Of a DNA stretch of 44,706 nt, positions 16,866-26,875 are shown in pieces (positions within the stretch are counted from its first letter, which is position 1; each line of letters opens with the position of its first letter). This DNA is from Microvirga tunisiensis (GTDB lineage: Bacteria > Pseudomonadota > Alphaproteobacteria > Rhizobiales > Beijerinckiaceae). The position numbers and the translations under genes are program-made. Under the pieces are notes generated by a model. The model saw nothing but the letters and a program-made list of their open reading frames with translations. It ran no database searches and was not told where the DNA came from. The stretch covers positions 1 to 44,706 of the forward strand of contig NZ_VOSK01000032.1 in NCBI RefSeq assembly GCF_009296175.1, given 5' to 3'.

Positions 16866-17639
16866 TCACGTCGGGGCCGATCGACGGCGGTAGTGGTAGC
16901 GGTACATCTCGCGTGTGAAGCCCATACTCTCGTAGAGGGCTCGCGCCGGGGCGTTCTCGGCAACGACCGACAGGCACGCACCTGTGGCCCCGCGAAGCTC
17001 CTGCGCCCAGGAGAGGACGGCGGCGACGGCCTTTCGCGCCTGTCCCTGCCGCCTGAAGTCCGGGTGAGTGACGACGGAGTTCACGCAGACGATCCCGTCG
17101 TGGACAGCGCCATAAGCAAGGGCAGCCGGGCTCCCGTCATCCAGAGGCGCCGCCGCAAATACGGCAGGAACCGCCAGGTTTTCGAGGATCCTCCGATGGG
17201 TGCGCCGCGCGTGATCATTCTGGCCATGGAGCTGGGCGAGACTTGCGAGCCAAAGCTCGCCGGGGAGGACCTCCTCCAGGACGGCACCGGGCACCGATTG
17301 TGGCGGTGTTTCTGCAAAATCCATGAGCAGAACGCAGCTTTCGTCCTCGGCGGGGTTGTATCCCCGCTCGTCGAGCAGGCGATCGAGGGCAGGATCCGCG
17401 CTGGACGAAATGCAGAAGATCGTCGGGAGGCCCTGAGCGGCGTAAACGGCCTCGCAATAGCGGATCTTCCGATCCAGCGGCAGCATCCCGGGGAAAAGCA
17501 GGTTCACCGAGTTCGTGCGCCGGGTATATCCGTCGGCGAGCCGGATCAGCCAACCGTCGAAGAAGACGTCCCGCAGGGCAGGCCAGCCGTTCAGGGAGGC
17601 TTCCTCGACACGTCCGGCAAGATGATGCGTGGCGTTCAT
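16866..17639 (-). CDS. GNAT family N-acetyltransferase
   Basis: 257 aa from the ATG at 17639. The C-terminal half shows the acetyl-CoA binding core, VNSVVTHPDFRRQGQARKAV (motif A, R/Q-x-x-G-x-A type) and VVAENAPARALYESMGFTRE (motif B), ending with an aromatic basic tail (YRYHYRRR). The N-terminal half (GWLIRLADGYTRRTNSVNLL, ERGYNPAEDESCVLLMDF) looks like a degenerate second acetyltransferase fold. The substrate is unknown. It starts 17 bp after the zapA stop, so it is likely in the DUF4164-zapA operon. Confidence 0.85.
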   Translation of the reverse strand: MNATHHLAGRVEEASLNGWPALRDVFFDGWLIRLADGYTRRTNSVNLLFPGMLPLDRKIRYCEAVYAAQGLPTIFCISSSADPALDRLLDERGYNPAEDESCVLLMDFAETPPQSVPGAVLEEVLPGELWLASLAQLHGQNDHARRTHRRILENLAVPAVFAAAPLDDGSPAALAYGAVHDGIVCVNSVVTHPDFRRQGQARKAVAAVLSWAQELRGATGACLSVVAENAPARALYESMGFTREMYRYHYRRRSAPT

Positions 17640-17655
17640 TTCGTATCGCGGCCGC

Positions 17656-18024
17656 TCACCCCTGCCCGGCACTGTTCAGGCTGCGCGCCAGCTCCTCGAT
17701 CCGCTCGGCCGCCATCTGGACGCCCTCGGCGAGCCGGGCTTCGATCCGTTCGAGGCGTTCGTCCCTGGAGGCGTTGACGCTGTTGAGCATCGCCACTTCC
17801 GATTCCAGCGCGGCGATCCGCCTTTTCGTCTCATGCAGTTCGTCCGCCTGGGCGATGGCCGCCATCACGTGGAGGCGCAGGTCGCCGATCTCGCCGAAGG
17901 AAGTGCGCATCTGCTCGATCCGGGTGTCATAGGCGGCGGCCAGACCTTCGAGATGCCCCTCCTCGCCTTCGGCGCAGGCCATGCGGTATGTTTTTCCGGC
18001 AATCGTCACGCTCACCTGGGGCAT
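17656..18024 (-). CDS. zapA: Cell division protein ZapA
   Basis: Promotes bundling of FtsZ at mid-cell. 122 aa, with the ZapA opening MPQVSVTIAGKTYRMACAEG, the helix EGLAAAYDTRIEQMRTSFGE and a long C-terminal coiled coil (RIAALESEVAMLNSVNASRD and onward). It is immediately downstream of the DUF4164 gene (3-bp gap), a pair conserved beside tkt in Hyphomicrobiales. Confidence 0.92.
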   Translation of the reverse strand: MPQVSVTIAGKTYRMACAEGEEGHLEGLAAAYDTRIEQMRTSFGEIGDLRLHVMAAIAQADELHETKRRIAALESEVAMLNSVNASRDERLERIEARLAEGVQMAAERIEELARSLNSAGQG

Positions 18025-18027
18025 CGC

Positions 18028-18324
18028 CTATCCCTCCTCCGGCTCGAGCTGGCCGGCCTGAGCGAGAACGGTCTGGACGGCGCCGATGGCCTGGCGGACC
18101 CGCCGGCCGACATCATCGGCCGCCGCCTCGAAGCGGTGAAGCCGGGTCAGTGCGCCGTCGAGCTCCACGGCGAGGCGAGCCCGGTCGTCCTGCATGAGCT
18201 GGAGCTCGGTTTCCAGGCCGCCGCGCCGCTTCTCGGCCTCCAGACGACGGGAGACGGATGCCTCGAGAAGCCCCAAGGCCATGTCCAGCCGCTTCATTGC
18301 TTCCTCGAGTGTGGGCGCCATCAT
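18028..18324 (-). CDS. DUF4164 family coiled-coil protein
   Basis: 98 aa, almost entirely coiled coil, for example MKRLDMALGLLEASVSRRLE, then heptads rich in Leu/Arg/Glu. This family pairs with zapA in Hyphomicrobiales and may be a division-associated partner (inference by context). The start is the ATG at 18324; the adjacent second ATG is equally possible. Confidence 0.88.
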   Translation of the reverse strand: MMAPTLEEAMKRLDMALGLLEASVSRRLEAEKRRGGLETELQLMQDDRARLAVELDGALTRLHRFEAAADDVGRRVRQAIGAVQTVLAQAGQLEPEEG

Positions 18325-18349
18325 GCCTCCTGAATCGCGGATGACACTA

Positions 18350-18400
18350 GCGCATCGTGCGGAAAAGTGGACCCGGTTTTCCGCATCGACGATACGCTTT
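18350..18400. repeat. Palindromic repeat, family B
   Basis: GCGCATCGTGCGGAAAAGTG, GACCCGGTTTTCCGCATC, GACGATACGC: a near-perfect palindrome in the divergent space between the DUF4164 gene and tkt. The GCATCGTGCGG..CCGCATCGACGAT arms and the AAAAGTGGA centre relate it to 2886-2993 and 33241-33372. Confidence 0.8.
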
Positions 18401-18529
18401 TAAGGGAGTGGACGTCGGAATTCGCAGGCGTCGCGGCCGGCGGTCCTAAGGGGATTACGCCCTTCCAGTCTTTGACTCGCCCCGCCTGCGTGTTAAGGAG
18501 CCCACGCCTTTTCCGGACAGACCGCCCCG

Positions 18530-18542
18530 TTGCGGGGCCCTC
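18530..18542 (+). other. GC hairpin just upstream of tkt
   Basis: CCCCGTTGCGGGG forms a 5-bp stem with 3-nt loop less than 20 bp before the tkt start region. There is no clear ribosome site, so the hairpin might affect translation initiation. Weak evidence. Confidence 0.3.
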
Positions 18543-18561
18543 AAGACTTGTGGATCTCGCC

Positions 18562-20565
18562 GTGCAAGATACCGTCTCCGCCGATCGCGTCACCCATTCC
18601 GATCTGGCGAACGCCGTGCGCGTCCTCGCCATGGACGCCGTCGAACAAGCCAAGTCCGGCCATCCGGGCCTGCCCATGGGCGCCGCCGACGTGGCGACCG
18701 TGCTGTTCACCAAGTTCCTGAAATACGACGCCACGGACCCGACCTGGCCCGACCGCGACCGCTTCATTCTCTCGGCCGGTCACGGCTCGATGCTGCTCTA
18801 CTCGCTCCTGCACCTGACGGGCGTGAAGGGTGTGACCATCGACGAGCTCAAGAACTTCCGCAAGCTCGATTCCAAGACCCCGGGCCATCCTGAGAACTTC
18901 ATGACCCCCGGCGTCGAGACCACCACGGGCCCGCTCGGCCAGGGCATCGCCACCGCCGTGGGCTTCGCCCTCGCCGAGCGCATGCTGAACGCCGAATACG
19001 GCGACGATCTCGTCGACCACCACACCTATGTGCTCGCCTCCGACGGCGACCTGATGGAGGGCATCAGCCATGAGGCGATCGCGCTCGCCGGCCATCTGAA
19101 GCTCAACCGCATGATCGTCCTCTGGGATGACAACGGCATCTCTATCGACGGCCCCCTGACGCTCTCCGACTCCGTCGACCAGGTGAAGCGCTTCCAGGCC
19201 TGCGGCTGGAATGCGGTGCGTATCGACGGCCATGACCCGAAGGCGATCCAGCGCGCCATTGCCCGCGCCCAGAAGTCGGACAAGCCGACCCTGATCGCCT
19301 GCAAGACCACCATCGGCTACGGCGCCCCGAAGAAGGCCGGCACCTCCAAGGCTCATGGCGAGCCGCTCGGTGCCGAGGAACTCGCCGGCGCCAAGACTGC
19401 GCTCGGCTGGAGCCACACGCCCTTCGAGATCCCTGACAATATCCGCGATGCCTGGGCGAAAGCCGGCAAGAAGGGCCGCCGCCTGCGCAAGGCCTGGGCG
19501 GACCGTCTCAAGGCTCTTCCCGCCGACAAGCGCGCGGAATTCGAGCGCCGTGCGACGGGCGTGCGTCCGCAAGGGTTGGCCGATGCCATCGCCAAGCTGA
19601 AGGACAGGCTGGTGGCCGAGCCGCAGAACGTCGCCACCCGCAAGGCGAGCGAGATCGCGCTCGAGGTCATTACCGAGGCCGTGCCGGAACTGGTGCTGGG
19701 CTCGGCGGACCTGACCCCTTCCAACAATACCAAGACCAAGAACCTCAACGCCATCTCGCCCGGCAACTACGCCGGCCGCTACATCCATTACGGCATTCGT
19801 GAGCATGGCATGGCTGCGGCCATGAACGGCATCGCGCTCCATGGCGGCTACGTGCCGGCGGGCGCGACCTTCCTGGTCTTCACCGATTATGCCCGTCCCG
19901 CCATGCGCATCGCGGCGCTCGCCGGCATTCCGGCGATCTACGTGATGACTCACGACTCGATCGGCCTCGGCGAGGACGGCCCGACCCACCAGCCGGTGGA
20001 ACATCTGGCGGCTCTTCGCTCCATGCCGAAGATGCGTGTGTTCCGCCCGGCGGACGCCATCGAGACGGCGGAAGCTTGGCAGCTCGCCCTTGAGCGTACG
20101 GATGGACCGAGCACCCTGGCACTCACCCGCCAGAACCTGCCGCAGGTCCGCCGGGATGGCGGCATCGCCAACCTCTCGGCCACGGGCGCCTACGAGCTCT
20201 CGCCCGCCAACGGCAAGGCCCGCGCGACCATCTTCGCCTCGGGCTCCGAGGTCGAGATCGCGCTCGCGGCTCAGAAGCTTCTCGATGAACAAAGCTTCGC
20301 CGTACGCGTTGTGTCGGTGCCCTCGCTCGACCTTTTCCTGGCCCAGCCCGAGAAAGTCCGCGCCCGCATCATCGGCGATGCGCCGATCAAGGTTGCGGTC
20401 GAGGCGGCCGTGCGCTTCGGCTGGGATTCGGTCATCGGCCCTGACGGAATTTTCGTCGGCATGCATGGGTTTGGCGCCAGTGCGCCCTACAAGGACCTTT
20501 ACAAGCACTTCGGCATCACCCCCGAGGCCGTGGCGGAAAAGGTTCTCCGGACACATAATCTCTGA
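18562..20565 (+). CDS. tkt: Transketolase
   Basis: Thiamine diphosphate enzyme moving two-carbon units in the pentose phosphate and Calvin pathways. About 667 aa. Motifs: [20 protein letters not shown] near the N-terminus, [20 protein letters not shown], the ThDP signature [40 protein letters not shown], and [20 protein letters not shown]. The start is unsure: GTG at 18562 or GTG at 18550, neither with a clear ribosome site. Longer frames to 18367 run into a repeat. First gene of the tkt-gap-pgk-fba block. Confidence 0.96.
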   Translation: MQDTVSADRVTHSDLANAVRVLAMDAVEQAKSGHPGLPMGAADVATVLFTKFLKYDATDPTWPDRDRFILSAGHGSMLLYSLLHLTGVKGVTIDELKNFRKLDSKTPGHPENFMTPGVETTTGPLGQGIATAVGFALAERMLNAEYGDDLVDHHTYVLASDGDLMEGISHEAIALAGHLKLNRMIVLWDDNGISIDGPLTLSDSVDQVKRFQACGWNAVRIDGHDPKAIQRAIARAQKSDKPTLIACKTTIGYGAPKKAGTSKAHGEPLGAEELAGAKTALGWSHTPFEIPDNIRDAWAKAGKKGRRLRKAWADRLKALPADKRAEFERRATGVRPQGLADAIAKLKDRLVAEPQNVATRKASEIALEVITEAVPELVLGSADLTPSNNTKTKNLNAISPGNYAGRYIHYGIREHGMAAAMNGIALHGGYVPAGATFLVFTDYARPAMRIAALAGIPAIYVMTHDSIGLGEDGPTHQPVEHLAALRSMPKMRVFRPADAIETAEAWQLALERTDGPSTLALTRQNLPQVRRDGGIANLSATGAYELSPANGKARATIFASGSEVEIALAAQKLLDEQSFAVRVVSVPSLDLFLAQPEKVRARIIGDAPIKVAVEAAVRFGWDSVIGPDGIFVGMHGFGASAPYKDLYKHFGITPEAVAEKVLRTHNL

Positions 20566-20610
20566 GGCTCGAGAAGACCTTAGGCCTCGTTACACAAGGG
20601 AGGTACGACT

Positions 20611-21618
20611 ATGACGGTGAAGGTCGCGATCAACGGGTTCGGTCGCATCGGACGCAACATCCTCCGCGGCATCGTGGAGAGTGGCCGCAAGGACATCGAG
20701 GTGGTTGCCATCAACGATCTCGGTCCAGTCGAGACGAACGCTCACCTGCTCCGCTTCGACTCCGTCCATGGCCGCTTCCCGGCCGACGTCGCGGTCGACG
20801 GCGAGTTCCTCGTCATCAACGGCCAGAAGATCAGGGTCACGGCCATCAAGGATCCGGCGACCCTGCCGCATCGGGAACTCGGCGTCGATATCGCGATGGA
20901 ATGCACCGGCATCTTCACCTCGAGGGAGAAGGCCTCGGCGCATCTGACCGCCGGCGCCAAGCGCGTCATCGTCTCGGCTCCCGCGGATGGCGCCGATCTC
21001 ACGGTCGTCTACGGCGTCAACCACGACAAGCTGACGAAGGATCACGTCGTCATCTCGAATGCCTCCTGCACCACGAACTGCCTCGCCCCCGTGGCGAAGG
21101 TGCTTCATGATGCGGTCGGCATCGAGAAGGGCTTCATGACGACGATCCACTCGTACACCAACGACCAGCCGACCCTCGATCAGATGCACAAGGACCTCTA
21201 CCGCGCCCGCGCGGCGGCCCTGAACATGATCCCGACCTCGACCGGCGCCGCCAAGGCGGTGGGCCTCGTCCTGCCCGACCTCAACGGCAAGCTCGACGGC
21301 TCGTCGATCCGCGTGCCGACCCCGAACGTCTCCGTGGTCGACTTCAAGTTCGTCGCCAAGAAGAACACCACGAAGGAAGAGATCAACGACGCGATCAAGG
21401 CTGCTGCCGATGGCCCGCTGAAGGGCATCCTCGGCTACACGAACCAGCCGAACGTCTCGTCCGACTTCAACCACGATCCGCATTCCTCCGTGTTCCACCT
21501 GGATCAGACCAAGGTGATGGAGGGCAACTTCGTGCGTGTGCTGTCCTGGTACGACAACGAGTGGGGCTTCTCGAACCGCATGGCGGACACCGCCGTCGCC
21601 ATGGCGAAGCTCATCTAA
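20611..21618 (+). CDS. gap: Glyceraldehyde-3-phosphate dehydrogenase, type I
   Basis: Interconverts glyceraldehyde 3-phosphate and 1,3-bisphosphoglycerate. 335 aa, with the NAD(P)-binding start [20 protein letters not shown] and the catalytic [20 protein letters not shown], with the active Cys at residue 153. Further motifs are the phosphate-site [20 protein letters not shown] and the end [27 protein letters not shown] lies upstream. It follows tkt by 45 bp. Whether it prefers NAD or NADP cannot be read with confidence. Confidence 0.97.
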   Translation: MTVKVAINGFGRIGRNILRGIVESGRKDIEVVAINDLGPVETNAHLLRFDSVHGRFPADVAVDGEFLVINGQKIRVTAIKDPATLPHRELGVDIAMECTGIFTSREKASAHLTAGAKRVIVSAPADGADLTVVYGVNHDKLTKDHVVISNASCTTNCLAPVAKVLHDAVGIEKGFMTTIHSYTNDQPTLDQMHKDLYRARAAALNMIPTSTGAAKAVGLVLPDLNGKLDGSSIRVPTPNVSVVDFKFVAKKNTTKEEINDAIKAAADGPLKGILGYTNQPNVSSDFNHDPHSSVFHLDQTKVMEGNFVRVLSWYDNEWGFSNRMADTAVAMAKLI

Positions 21619-21631
21619 GGGAGGCCGCTTC

Positions 21632-22822
21632 ATGACCGCCTTCCGCACGCTCGACCAGGCAGAGGTCAAGGGAAAACGCGTTCTCGTCCGGGTGGACCTC
21701 AACGTCCCGATGGAGAACGGCAGGGTGACGGACGCGACGCGCATCGAGCGCGTGCTTCCCACCATCCAGGAAATCGCCGACAAGGGCGGAAAGGTGATCC
21801 TTCTCGCCCATTTCGGACGCCCGAAGGGACGCGATCCCAAGGAATCCCTGAAGCCTGTCGCGGAAGCGGTTTCGAAGCATCTCGACAAGCCCGTGGCCTT
21901 CGTCGATGACTGCATCGGCGAAGCCGCCGCCCAGACCGTCCGCTCTCTCAAGGACGGCGATGTGCTTCTTCTCGAAAACACCCGCTTCCACGCGGGTGAG
22001 GAGAAGAACGATCCGGCCTTCGTTCAGGAGTTGGCGAAGCTCGGCGATCTCTATGTCAACGACGCCTTCTCGGCGGCGCACCGGGCCCATGCCTCGACCG
22101 AAGGCCTCGCCCGTGTGCTGCCCGCTTATGCCGGCCGCGCCATGCAGGCGGAGCTCGATGCCTTGACCAAGGGCCTCGAGGCACCCAAGCGCCCACTCGT
22201 CGCCATCGTCGGCGGCGCGAAGGTTTCGACCAAGATCGACCTGCTCGAAAACCTCGTGACCAGGGTCGATGCCCTCGTCATCGGCGGCGGCATGGCCAAC
22301 ACCTTCGTCCACGCCACGGGTCTCGGCATCGGCAAGTCGCTGGCTGAGAAGGATCTGGCGGCGACAGCCATGCGCATCATCGACAAGGCCCGGGAAGCCA
22401 ACTGCGCCATCATCCTGCCCGTCGACGGCGTCTGCGCCTACGAGTTCAAGGCCGGCGCGCACAACCACACCTACGGCATCGATGCGATCCCCGAGGATCA
22501 GATGATCCTGGACGTGGGCTCTCAATCGGTCGAGCGCATTTCGGCTGCGATCAATGACGCCGCGACGCTGGTGTGGAACGGTCCCCTCGGCGCCTTCGAG
22601 ATCACACCCTTCGATCAGGGCACTGTGGCGGCAGCACGCCATGCGGCCCAGCGCACCAAGGAAGGCAAGCTCGTCTCCGTCGCCGGCGGCGGCGATACGG
22701 TGGCGGCCCTCAACCACGCTGGCGTTGCGGACGACTTTACCTATGTATCGACTGCAGGCGGCGCCTTCCTCGAATGGCTCGAGGGCAAGTCGCTGCCCGG
22801 CGTGGAAGCGCTGAGAGCTTGA
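21632..22822 (+). CDS. pgk: Phosphoglycerate kinase
   Basis: Transfers phosphate between 1,3-bisphosphoglycerate and ADP. 396 aa from the ATG at 21632. Signature [20 protein letters not shown], then [56 protein letters not shown] and the C-terminal [16 protein letters not shown] nucleotide region. It starts 13 bp after gap, so clearly cotranscribed. A longer frame from 21536 overlaps gap and is not used. Confidence 0.97.
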   Translation: MTAFRTLDQAEVKGKRVLVRVDLNVPMENGRVTDATRIERVLPTIQEIADKGGKVILLAHFGRPKGRDPKESLKPVAEAVSKHLDKPVAFVDDCIGEAAAQTVRSLKDGDVLLLENTRFHAGEEKNDPAFVQELAKLGDLYVNDAFSAAHRAHASTEGLARVLPAYAGRAMQAELDALTKGLEAPKRPLVAIVGGAKVSTKIDLLENLVTRVDALVIGGGMANTFVHATGLGIGKSLAEKDLAATAMRIIDKAREANCAIILPVDGVCAYEFKAGAHNHTYGIDAIPEDQMILDVGSQSVERISAAINDAATLVWNGPLGAFEITPFDQGTVAAARHAAQRTKEGKLVSVAGGGDTVAALNHAGVADDFTYVSTAGGAFLEWLEGKSLPGVEALRA

Positions 22823-22838
22823 AGGACCGTTCTCCGGC

Positions 22839-22855
22839 GAGGGGGTTAACCCCTC
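22839..22855 (+). other. Stem-loop after pgk
   Basis: GAGGGGGTTAACCCCTC forms a perfect palindrome 16 bp after the pgk stop; a second stem GGCGCG..CGCGCC follows at 22906-22927. The pgk-fba gap (121 bp) may attenuate or process the transcript; no T run is present. Confidence 0.35.
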
Positions 22856-22943
22856 CTCGTAGGGGAAACGCGCTCCCAAGTTCGCTTAAGCTACGGTTCA
22901 GTTTCGGCGCGCTTAAAAGAACGCGCCCAATAAGGAGGACGAA

Positions 22944-24032
22944 ATGGCTCGCATCACCATGAGGCAGCTTCTGGATCACGCAGCCGAGCAAGGCTATGGC
23001 GTGCCTGCCTTCAACATCAACAACATGGAGCAGGCGCTCGCGATCATGGCAGCGGCCGGCGAGGTCGATGCGCCGGTGATCATCCAGGCGAGCCGCGGTG
23101 CGCGCTCCTATGCCAACGACGTCATGCTCAAGCACATGATGGACGCGGTCACCGAGATCTATCCGCATATTCCGGTCTGCGTGCATCTCGATCACGGCAA
23201 CGAGCCCGCCACCTGCATGACGGCGATCCAGGCCGGCTTCACCTCGGTGATGATGGACGGATCGCTCAAGGCCGACGGCAAGACCCCGGGCGATTGGGAC
23301 TACAATGTCGGCGTCACCAGGAAGGTGGTTGAGATGGCCCATCTCGGCGGCATCTCGGTGGAAGGCGAGCTCGGCGTGCTCGGCTCGCTGGAGAGCGGCG
23401 AAGGCGAGGCCGAGGACGGCCACGGCGCCGAGGGCAAGCTCTCGCACGACCAGCTGCTGACGAACCCCGACGAGGCCGTGAAGTTCGTGGCCGAGACCAA
23501 GGTCGATGCACTCGCCATCGCCATGGGCACTTCGCACGGCGCCTACAAGTTCACCCGCAAGCCCGACGGCGCGATCCTCGCCATGCACGTGATCGAGGAG
23601 ATCCACAAGAAGCTCCCGAACACCCACCTGGTGATGCACGGCTCCTCCTCGGTGCCGCAGGACCTGCAGGACATCATCAACCAGTACGGCGGCCAGATGA
23701 AGCCGACCTGGGGTGTGCCGGTGGAAGAGATCCAGCGCGGCATCAAGCACGGCGTGCGCAAGATCAACATCGACACCGACAACCGCATGGCGATGACCGG
23801 CCAGATCCGCAAGGTGCTGACCGAGAACCCGGGCGAGTTCGACCCGCGCAAGTATCTGAAGCCCGCCATGGAGGCGATGACGAAGCTCTGCAAGCAGCGC
23901 CTGCAGGAATTCAACACCGCCGGCCAGGCCTCCAAGATCAAGCGCGTGTTCACGCCGGCCGAGATGGCCAAGCGCTACGCCTCCGGCGAGCTCGACCCGA
24001 CCTTCGGCGCGAGCCGTCAGGCGGCTGAGTAA
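22944..24032 (+). CDS. fba: Fructose-bisphosphate aldolase, class II
   Basis: Zinc-dependent aldolase joining or splitting fructose 1,6-bisphosphate (and sedoheptulose 1,7-bisphosphate in Calvin-type enzymes). 362 aa. Opening [20 protein letters not shown] and [20 protein letters not shown], zinc/catalytic [13 protein letters not shown] (Asp83, His84), [38 protein letters not shown] and [19 protein letters not shown]. This is the 'Calvin-cycle subtype' of class II. A ribosome site AAGGAGG precedes the ATG. It lies 121 bp after pgk. Confidence 0.97.
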   Translation: MARITMRQLLDHAAEQGYGVPAFNINNMEQALAIMAAAGEVDAPVIIQASRGARSYANDVMLKHMMDAVTEIYPHIPVCVHLDHGNEPATCMTAIQAGFTSVMMDGSLKADGKTPGDWDYNVGVTRKVVEMAHLGGISVEGELGVLGSLESGEGEAEDGHGAEGKLSHDQLLTNPDEAVKFVAETKVDALAIAMGTSHGAYKFTRKPDGAILAMHVIEEIHKKLPNTHLVMHGSSSVPQDLQDIINQYGGQMKPTWGVPVEEIQRGIKHGVRKINIDTDNRMAMTGQIRKVLTENPGEFDPRKYLKPAMEAMTKLCKQRLQEFNTAGQASKIKRVFTPAEMAKRYASGELDPTFGASRQAAE

Positions 24033-24062
24033 AGGTGGTTCCGACCCTCGATAAACCCGCCA

Positions 24063-24175
24063 CGTCATCACCGGCCCTGTGCCGGTGATCTCGTTTCGAG
24101 AGGCGCCGCGTTTTTCCTGATCGGGATGGCCGGGGACTGATCCCCGGATCAAGTCCGGGGACGGCCATGACGAAA
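24063..24175. repeat. Palindromic repeat, family A
   Basis: TCATCACCGGCCCTGTGCCG followed by GTGATCTCG, then GGGATGGCCGGGGACTGATC, a long stem ATCCCCGGATCAAGTCCGGG and GGCCATGACG. The second hairpin is larger than in other copies. Intergenic between fba and the ThiE-like gene. Confidence 0.8.
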
Positions 24176-24226
24176 GCGGGGGCGCCATTCATCGATCAGG
24201 CTTTCGCCTCAATCATGATCGACAAG

Positions 24227-24257
24227 CGGGGCCTCGCAAGATGGCCCCGTTTTCGTT
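24227..24257 (+). terminator. Intrinsic terminator of the tkt-gap-pgk-fba run
   Basis: CGGGGCC, 9-nt loop, GGCCCCG, then TTTTCGTT. Located about 195 bp after the fba stop and 40 bp before the ThiE-like gene. Confidence 0.7.
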
Positions 24258-24296
24258 ATGGGAACTCTGTCTTTCCTTTTTCGTGACCCGTGATCC

Positions 24297-24947
24297 ATGG
24301 CCGATACCGCTGCCCGCCTCTACCTCATCACCCCCGTCCTGGAGGATGCTTCCTTCGCACCCCGCCTCGCCGAGGCCTGCGGAACCGGCACTATCGCGGC
24401 CGTCCTGCTACGGCTCGCCTTCGCCGACGAGCGCGGCCTCACCAATCAGGTGAAGGCTCTGGCTCCCTTGGCGCAGGAGCATGGGGCAGCCGTGCTCGTC
24501 TCGGTCGAGGGCAAGGCGGATCTCGCGAATGTCGCCACCCGGGGCGGAGCCGACGGCGTCCATGTTCCGGGCGATCCGGCCCGCGTGCGCGACCTGCGCG
24601 ACCGTCTGAAATCCGAGCGCGCCATCGGGGTCGGCGCGATCCGCACCAAGGACGACGCCATGATGTTGGGGGAAGCCGGAGCCGATTACCTGCTGTTCGG
24701 CGAACCCCGTCCCGACGGATCTCTTCCCTCCCTGGAGAGCGTGGTGGAGCGGGCCTCCTGGTGGGCCGAGATCTTCGAGACACCCTGCGTCGCCTATGCC
24801 CCGAGCCTCGACACGGTCGAGGCCCTGGCGGCCACGAACGCGGAGTTCGTCGCCCTGGGCAATGCGGTCTGGTCCCATCCGGACGGTCCCGCTGCCGCGT
24901 TGAAGGCAGCAGCGGAGATCCTGGAGCGGCAGGAGGCATCGCGCTGA
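24297..24947 (+). CDS. Thiamine phosphate synthase-like protein (ThiE fold)
   Basis: 216 aa TIM-barrel protein resembling ThiE/TenI: RLYLITPVLE at the first strand, AAVLLRLAFAD, GADGVHVPGDPARVRDLRDR (equivalent to the GxHLGQ region) and AGADYLLFGEPRPDGSLPSL, then VALGNAVWSHPDGPAAAL. The canonical GxHLGQxD motif is changed to GVHVPGD, and the G(x)IF/P(T/S)xTK region differs. True thiamine phosphate synthase activity is therefore doubtful; this ThiE-like paralogue often follows fba in Hyphomicrobiales. The stop overlaps the next start (TGATG). Confidence 0.75.
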   Translation: MADTAARLYLITPVLEDASFAPRLAEACGTGTIAAVLLRLAFADERGLTNQVKALAPLAQEHGAAVLVSVEGKADLANVATRGGADGVHVPGDPARVRDLRDRLKSERAIGVGAIRTKDDAMMLGEAGADYLLFGEPRPDGSLPSLESVVERASWWAEIFETPCVAYAPSLDTVEALAATNAEFVALGNAVWSHPDGPAAALKAAAEILERQEASR

Positions 24948-25846
24948 TGCGATTGTCCTGGATCATCGGCGGCGCTCTTCTGGCGGCGTCCGCAACGTCG
25001 AGCCATGCGGCGGGACCCGATCTCGCCTATGGCGCCTATCAGCGCGGCCTCTATCAGACGGCCTTCCGCGAGGCGAACCTGCGGCTGGAAAAGAACACCA
25101 ACGATGCCGCCGCCATGACCCTCCTGGGCGAGCTCTACAATCAGGGCCTGGGCGTCGCCATGGACCCCAAGAAGGCCTCGGAATGGTACCGGCTGGCAGC
25201 AGGGCGCGGCGACGCCAATGCGCTCGCCTCCCTCGGCCTCATGGCCCTCGACGGACGCGGCATGGTCAAGAACGCCGCGCAGGGCCGGGCTTGGCTGGAA
25301 CAGGCGGCCGCGAAGGGCAACCCGCTGGCCTCTCACAACCTTGCCCTGCTCCTGCTGACCAGCGGCAACGACGCGGACCTGCAGAAGGCCGTCGAGCTGT
25401 TGAAGAAGGCGGCCGCGGCGGAGATCCCGGACGCGCAGCATGCCCTCGGCGTGCTCTACCTCAAGGGCCGGGGCGTTACCCGGGATGCATCCGAAGCCGC
25501 GCGCCTTTTCGAGCGTGCGGCCCGCAACGGCAGTTCGGTCGGTGAGGTGGAATACGCGATCCTGCTCTTCAACGGAGATGGGGTTCCGGCCAGCGAGTCC
25601 CAGGCCGCGCGCTATTTCCGCCGCGCCGCCGCCAAGGGCAACGCCATCGCCCAGAACCGCCTGGCCCGCCTTCTCGTCGCCGGACGCGGCGTGCCCGCCA
25701 ACAAGGTCGATGCGGCGGCCTGGCATATTCTGGCCGCCGCTCAGGGCCTCGCGGACCCCTGGCTCGACGACGCGCTCAAGGACATGAGCGCCGAGGATCG
25801 CAAGCGCGCCGAGAAACTGGCGGCGGAGCGCCTCGGCATGCGCTGA
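24947..25846 (+). CDS. Sel1/TPR-repeat protein, secreted
   Basis: 299 aa. An N-terminal signal peptide (MRLSWIIGGALLAASATSSH, cut after HAA) is followed by about six Sel1-like repeats, for example GELYNQGLGVAMDPKKASEW, GLMALDGRGMVKNAAQGRAW, GVLYLKGRGVTRDASEAARL and LLVAGRGVPANKVDAAAWHI. Such proteins usually scaffold other proteins in the periplasm. It is translationally coupled to the ThiE-like gene by TGATG. No specific partner is evident. Confidence 0.88.
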   Translation: MRLSWIIGGALLAASATSSHAAGPDLAYGAYQRGLYQTAFREANLRLEKNTNDAAAMTLLGELYNQGLGVAMDPKKASEWYRLAAGRGDANALASLGLMALDGRGMVKNAAQGRAWLEQAAAKGNPLASHNLALLLLTSGNDADLQKAVELLKKAAAAEIPDAQHALGVLYLKGRGVTRDASEAARLFERAARNGSSVGEVEYAILLFNGDGVPASESQAARYFRRAAAKGNAIAQNRLARLLVAGRGVPANKVDAAAWHILAAAQGLADPWLDDALKDMSAEDRKRAEKLAAERLGMR

Positions 25847-25976
25847 GCGCATGAAAACCGGAGAGCCGCGGGATCATTCGCGCGGCTGCTCGGTTGACCA
25901 CCGCTTGACGCAAACCGTCCCGTGGTCCATCGACCACACTTCTCTTTGAAAATTGCTCTTTGCCAGGACCTGCCCC

Positions 25977-26771
25977 ATGATCCGTTCGCCCCTCATGACC
26001 GTCATGACCGATGCCGTGATGAAGGCCTCGCGCTCGCTCAAGCGCGATTTCGGCGAGGTCGAGAACCTGCAGGTCTCTCGAAAGGGCCCGGGCGATTTCG
26101 TCTCGGCCGCCGACCGCAAGGCGGAGAAGATCCTGCGCGAGGCGCTCGAAAAGGCGCGTCCCGGATACGGCTTCATCATGGAGGAGGAAGGCGTTGTCGT
26201 AGGCACCGACCCGAGCCATCGCTGGCATATCGACCCGCTCGACGGCACCACGAACTTCCTGCACGGCCTGCCGCAATTCGCGATCTCCGTCGGCCTGGAG
26301 CGTGACGGCCAGATCGTCGCCGGCGTGATCTACGATCCGGCCAAGGACGAGCTCTTCATCGCCGAGCGCGGCAAGGGCGCCTATCTCAACAACCGCCGCA
26401 TCCGCGTGGCGGCCCGAACCGAGGTGCCGGACGCCGTTGTGGCCTGCGGCCTGCCCCATATCGGCAAGGGCGATCACGGCCTCTTCCTGCGCGAATGCGC
26501 CTCCGTGATGGGCAACGTGGGCGGCATGCGCCGCTGGGGCGCTGCCTCCCTCGACCTCGCCTATGTGGCCTGCGGACGCTTCGACGCTTATTGGGAGCGA
26601 GGCCTGAACTCCTGGGATATCGCCGCCGGCATCCTGATGATCCGCGAAGCAGGCGGCTTCGTTTCCGACGCGGACGGCGGCAGCGATCCGCTCGCCAAGG
26701 GCTCGATCGCCTGCGGGAACGAGGTCATGCACCGCGAGCTGCTCAAGCTCCTGAAAAAAGCCAAGGGGTGA
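25977..26771 (+). CDS. suhB: Inositol-1-monophosphatase family protein (SuhB-like)
   Basis: 264 aa metal-dependent sugar phosphatase. Metal ligands: EEE near residue 70, and HIDPLDGTTNFLHGLPQFAI (Asp86, Asp89), then RRWGAASLDLAYVACGRFDA and LNSWDIAAGILMIREAGGFV. SuhB also binds RNA polymerase/NusA in E. coli; not testable here. I use the ATG at 25977 over the frame start at 25953 because it matches the family's beginning. It precedes the stator-like pair. Confidence 0.92.
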   Translation: MIRSPLMTVMTDAVMKASRSLKRDFGEVENLQVSRKGPGDFVSAADRKAEKILREALEKARPGYGFIMEEEGVVVGTDPSHRWHIDPLDGTTNFLHGLPQFAISVGLERDGQIVAGVIYDPAKDELFIAERGKGAYLNNRRIRVAARTEVPDAVVACGLPHIGKGDHGLFLRECASVMGNVGGMRRWGAASLDLAYVACGRFDAYWERGLNSWDIAAGILMIREAGGFVSDADGGSDPLAKGSIACGNEVMHRELLKLLKKAKG

Positions 26772-26875
26772 GATTTCTGTTCGTGCAGGTTGAAGACGGC
26801 CATGGTCGCGCTTGATCCTTCGGACAGGCGCGGTCACATTGGTTCAGGCCCGAAGCACGAATGCACAGGATAACA

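Noticed and set aside
18541..20556. 671-aa open frame antisense to tkt
   Set aside because: GC-rich third positions of tkt keep the opposite frame open; the product has no recognisable motif and tkt itself is certain.
22737..24188. 483-aa open frame antisense to fba
   Set aside because: Shadow of fba that extends into a palindromic repeat.
24261..24285. EcfG-type promoter before the ThiE-like gene (GGAAC-N16-CGTG)
   Set aside because: The last -10 base is wrong and the start point would leave almost no leader; probably chance.
24033..24296. TPP riboswitch before the ThiE-like gene
   Set aside because: No CTGAGA thi-box motif; the region is explained by a palindromic repeat and a terminator.
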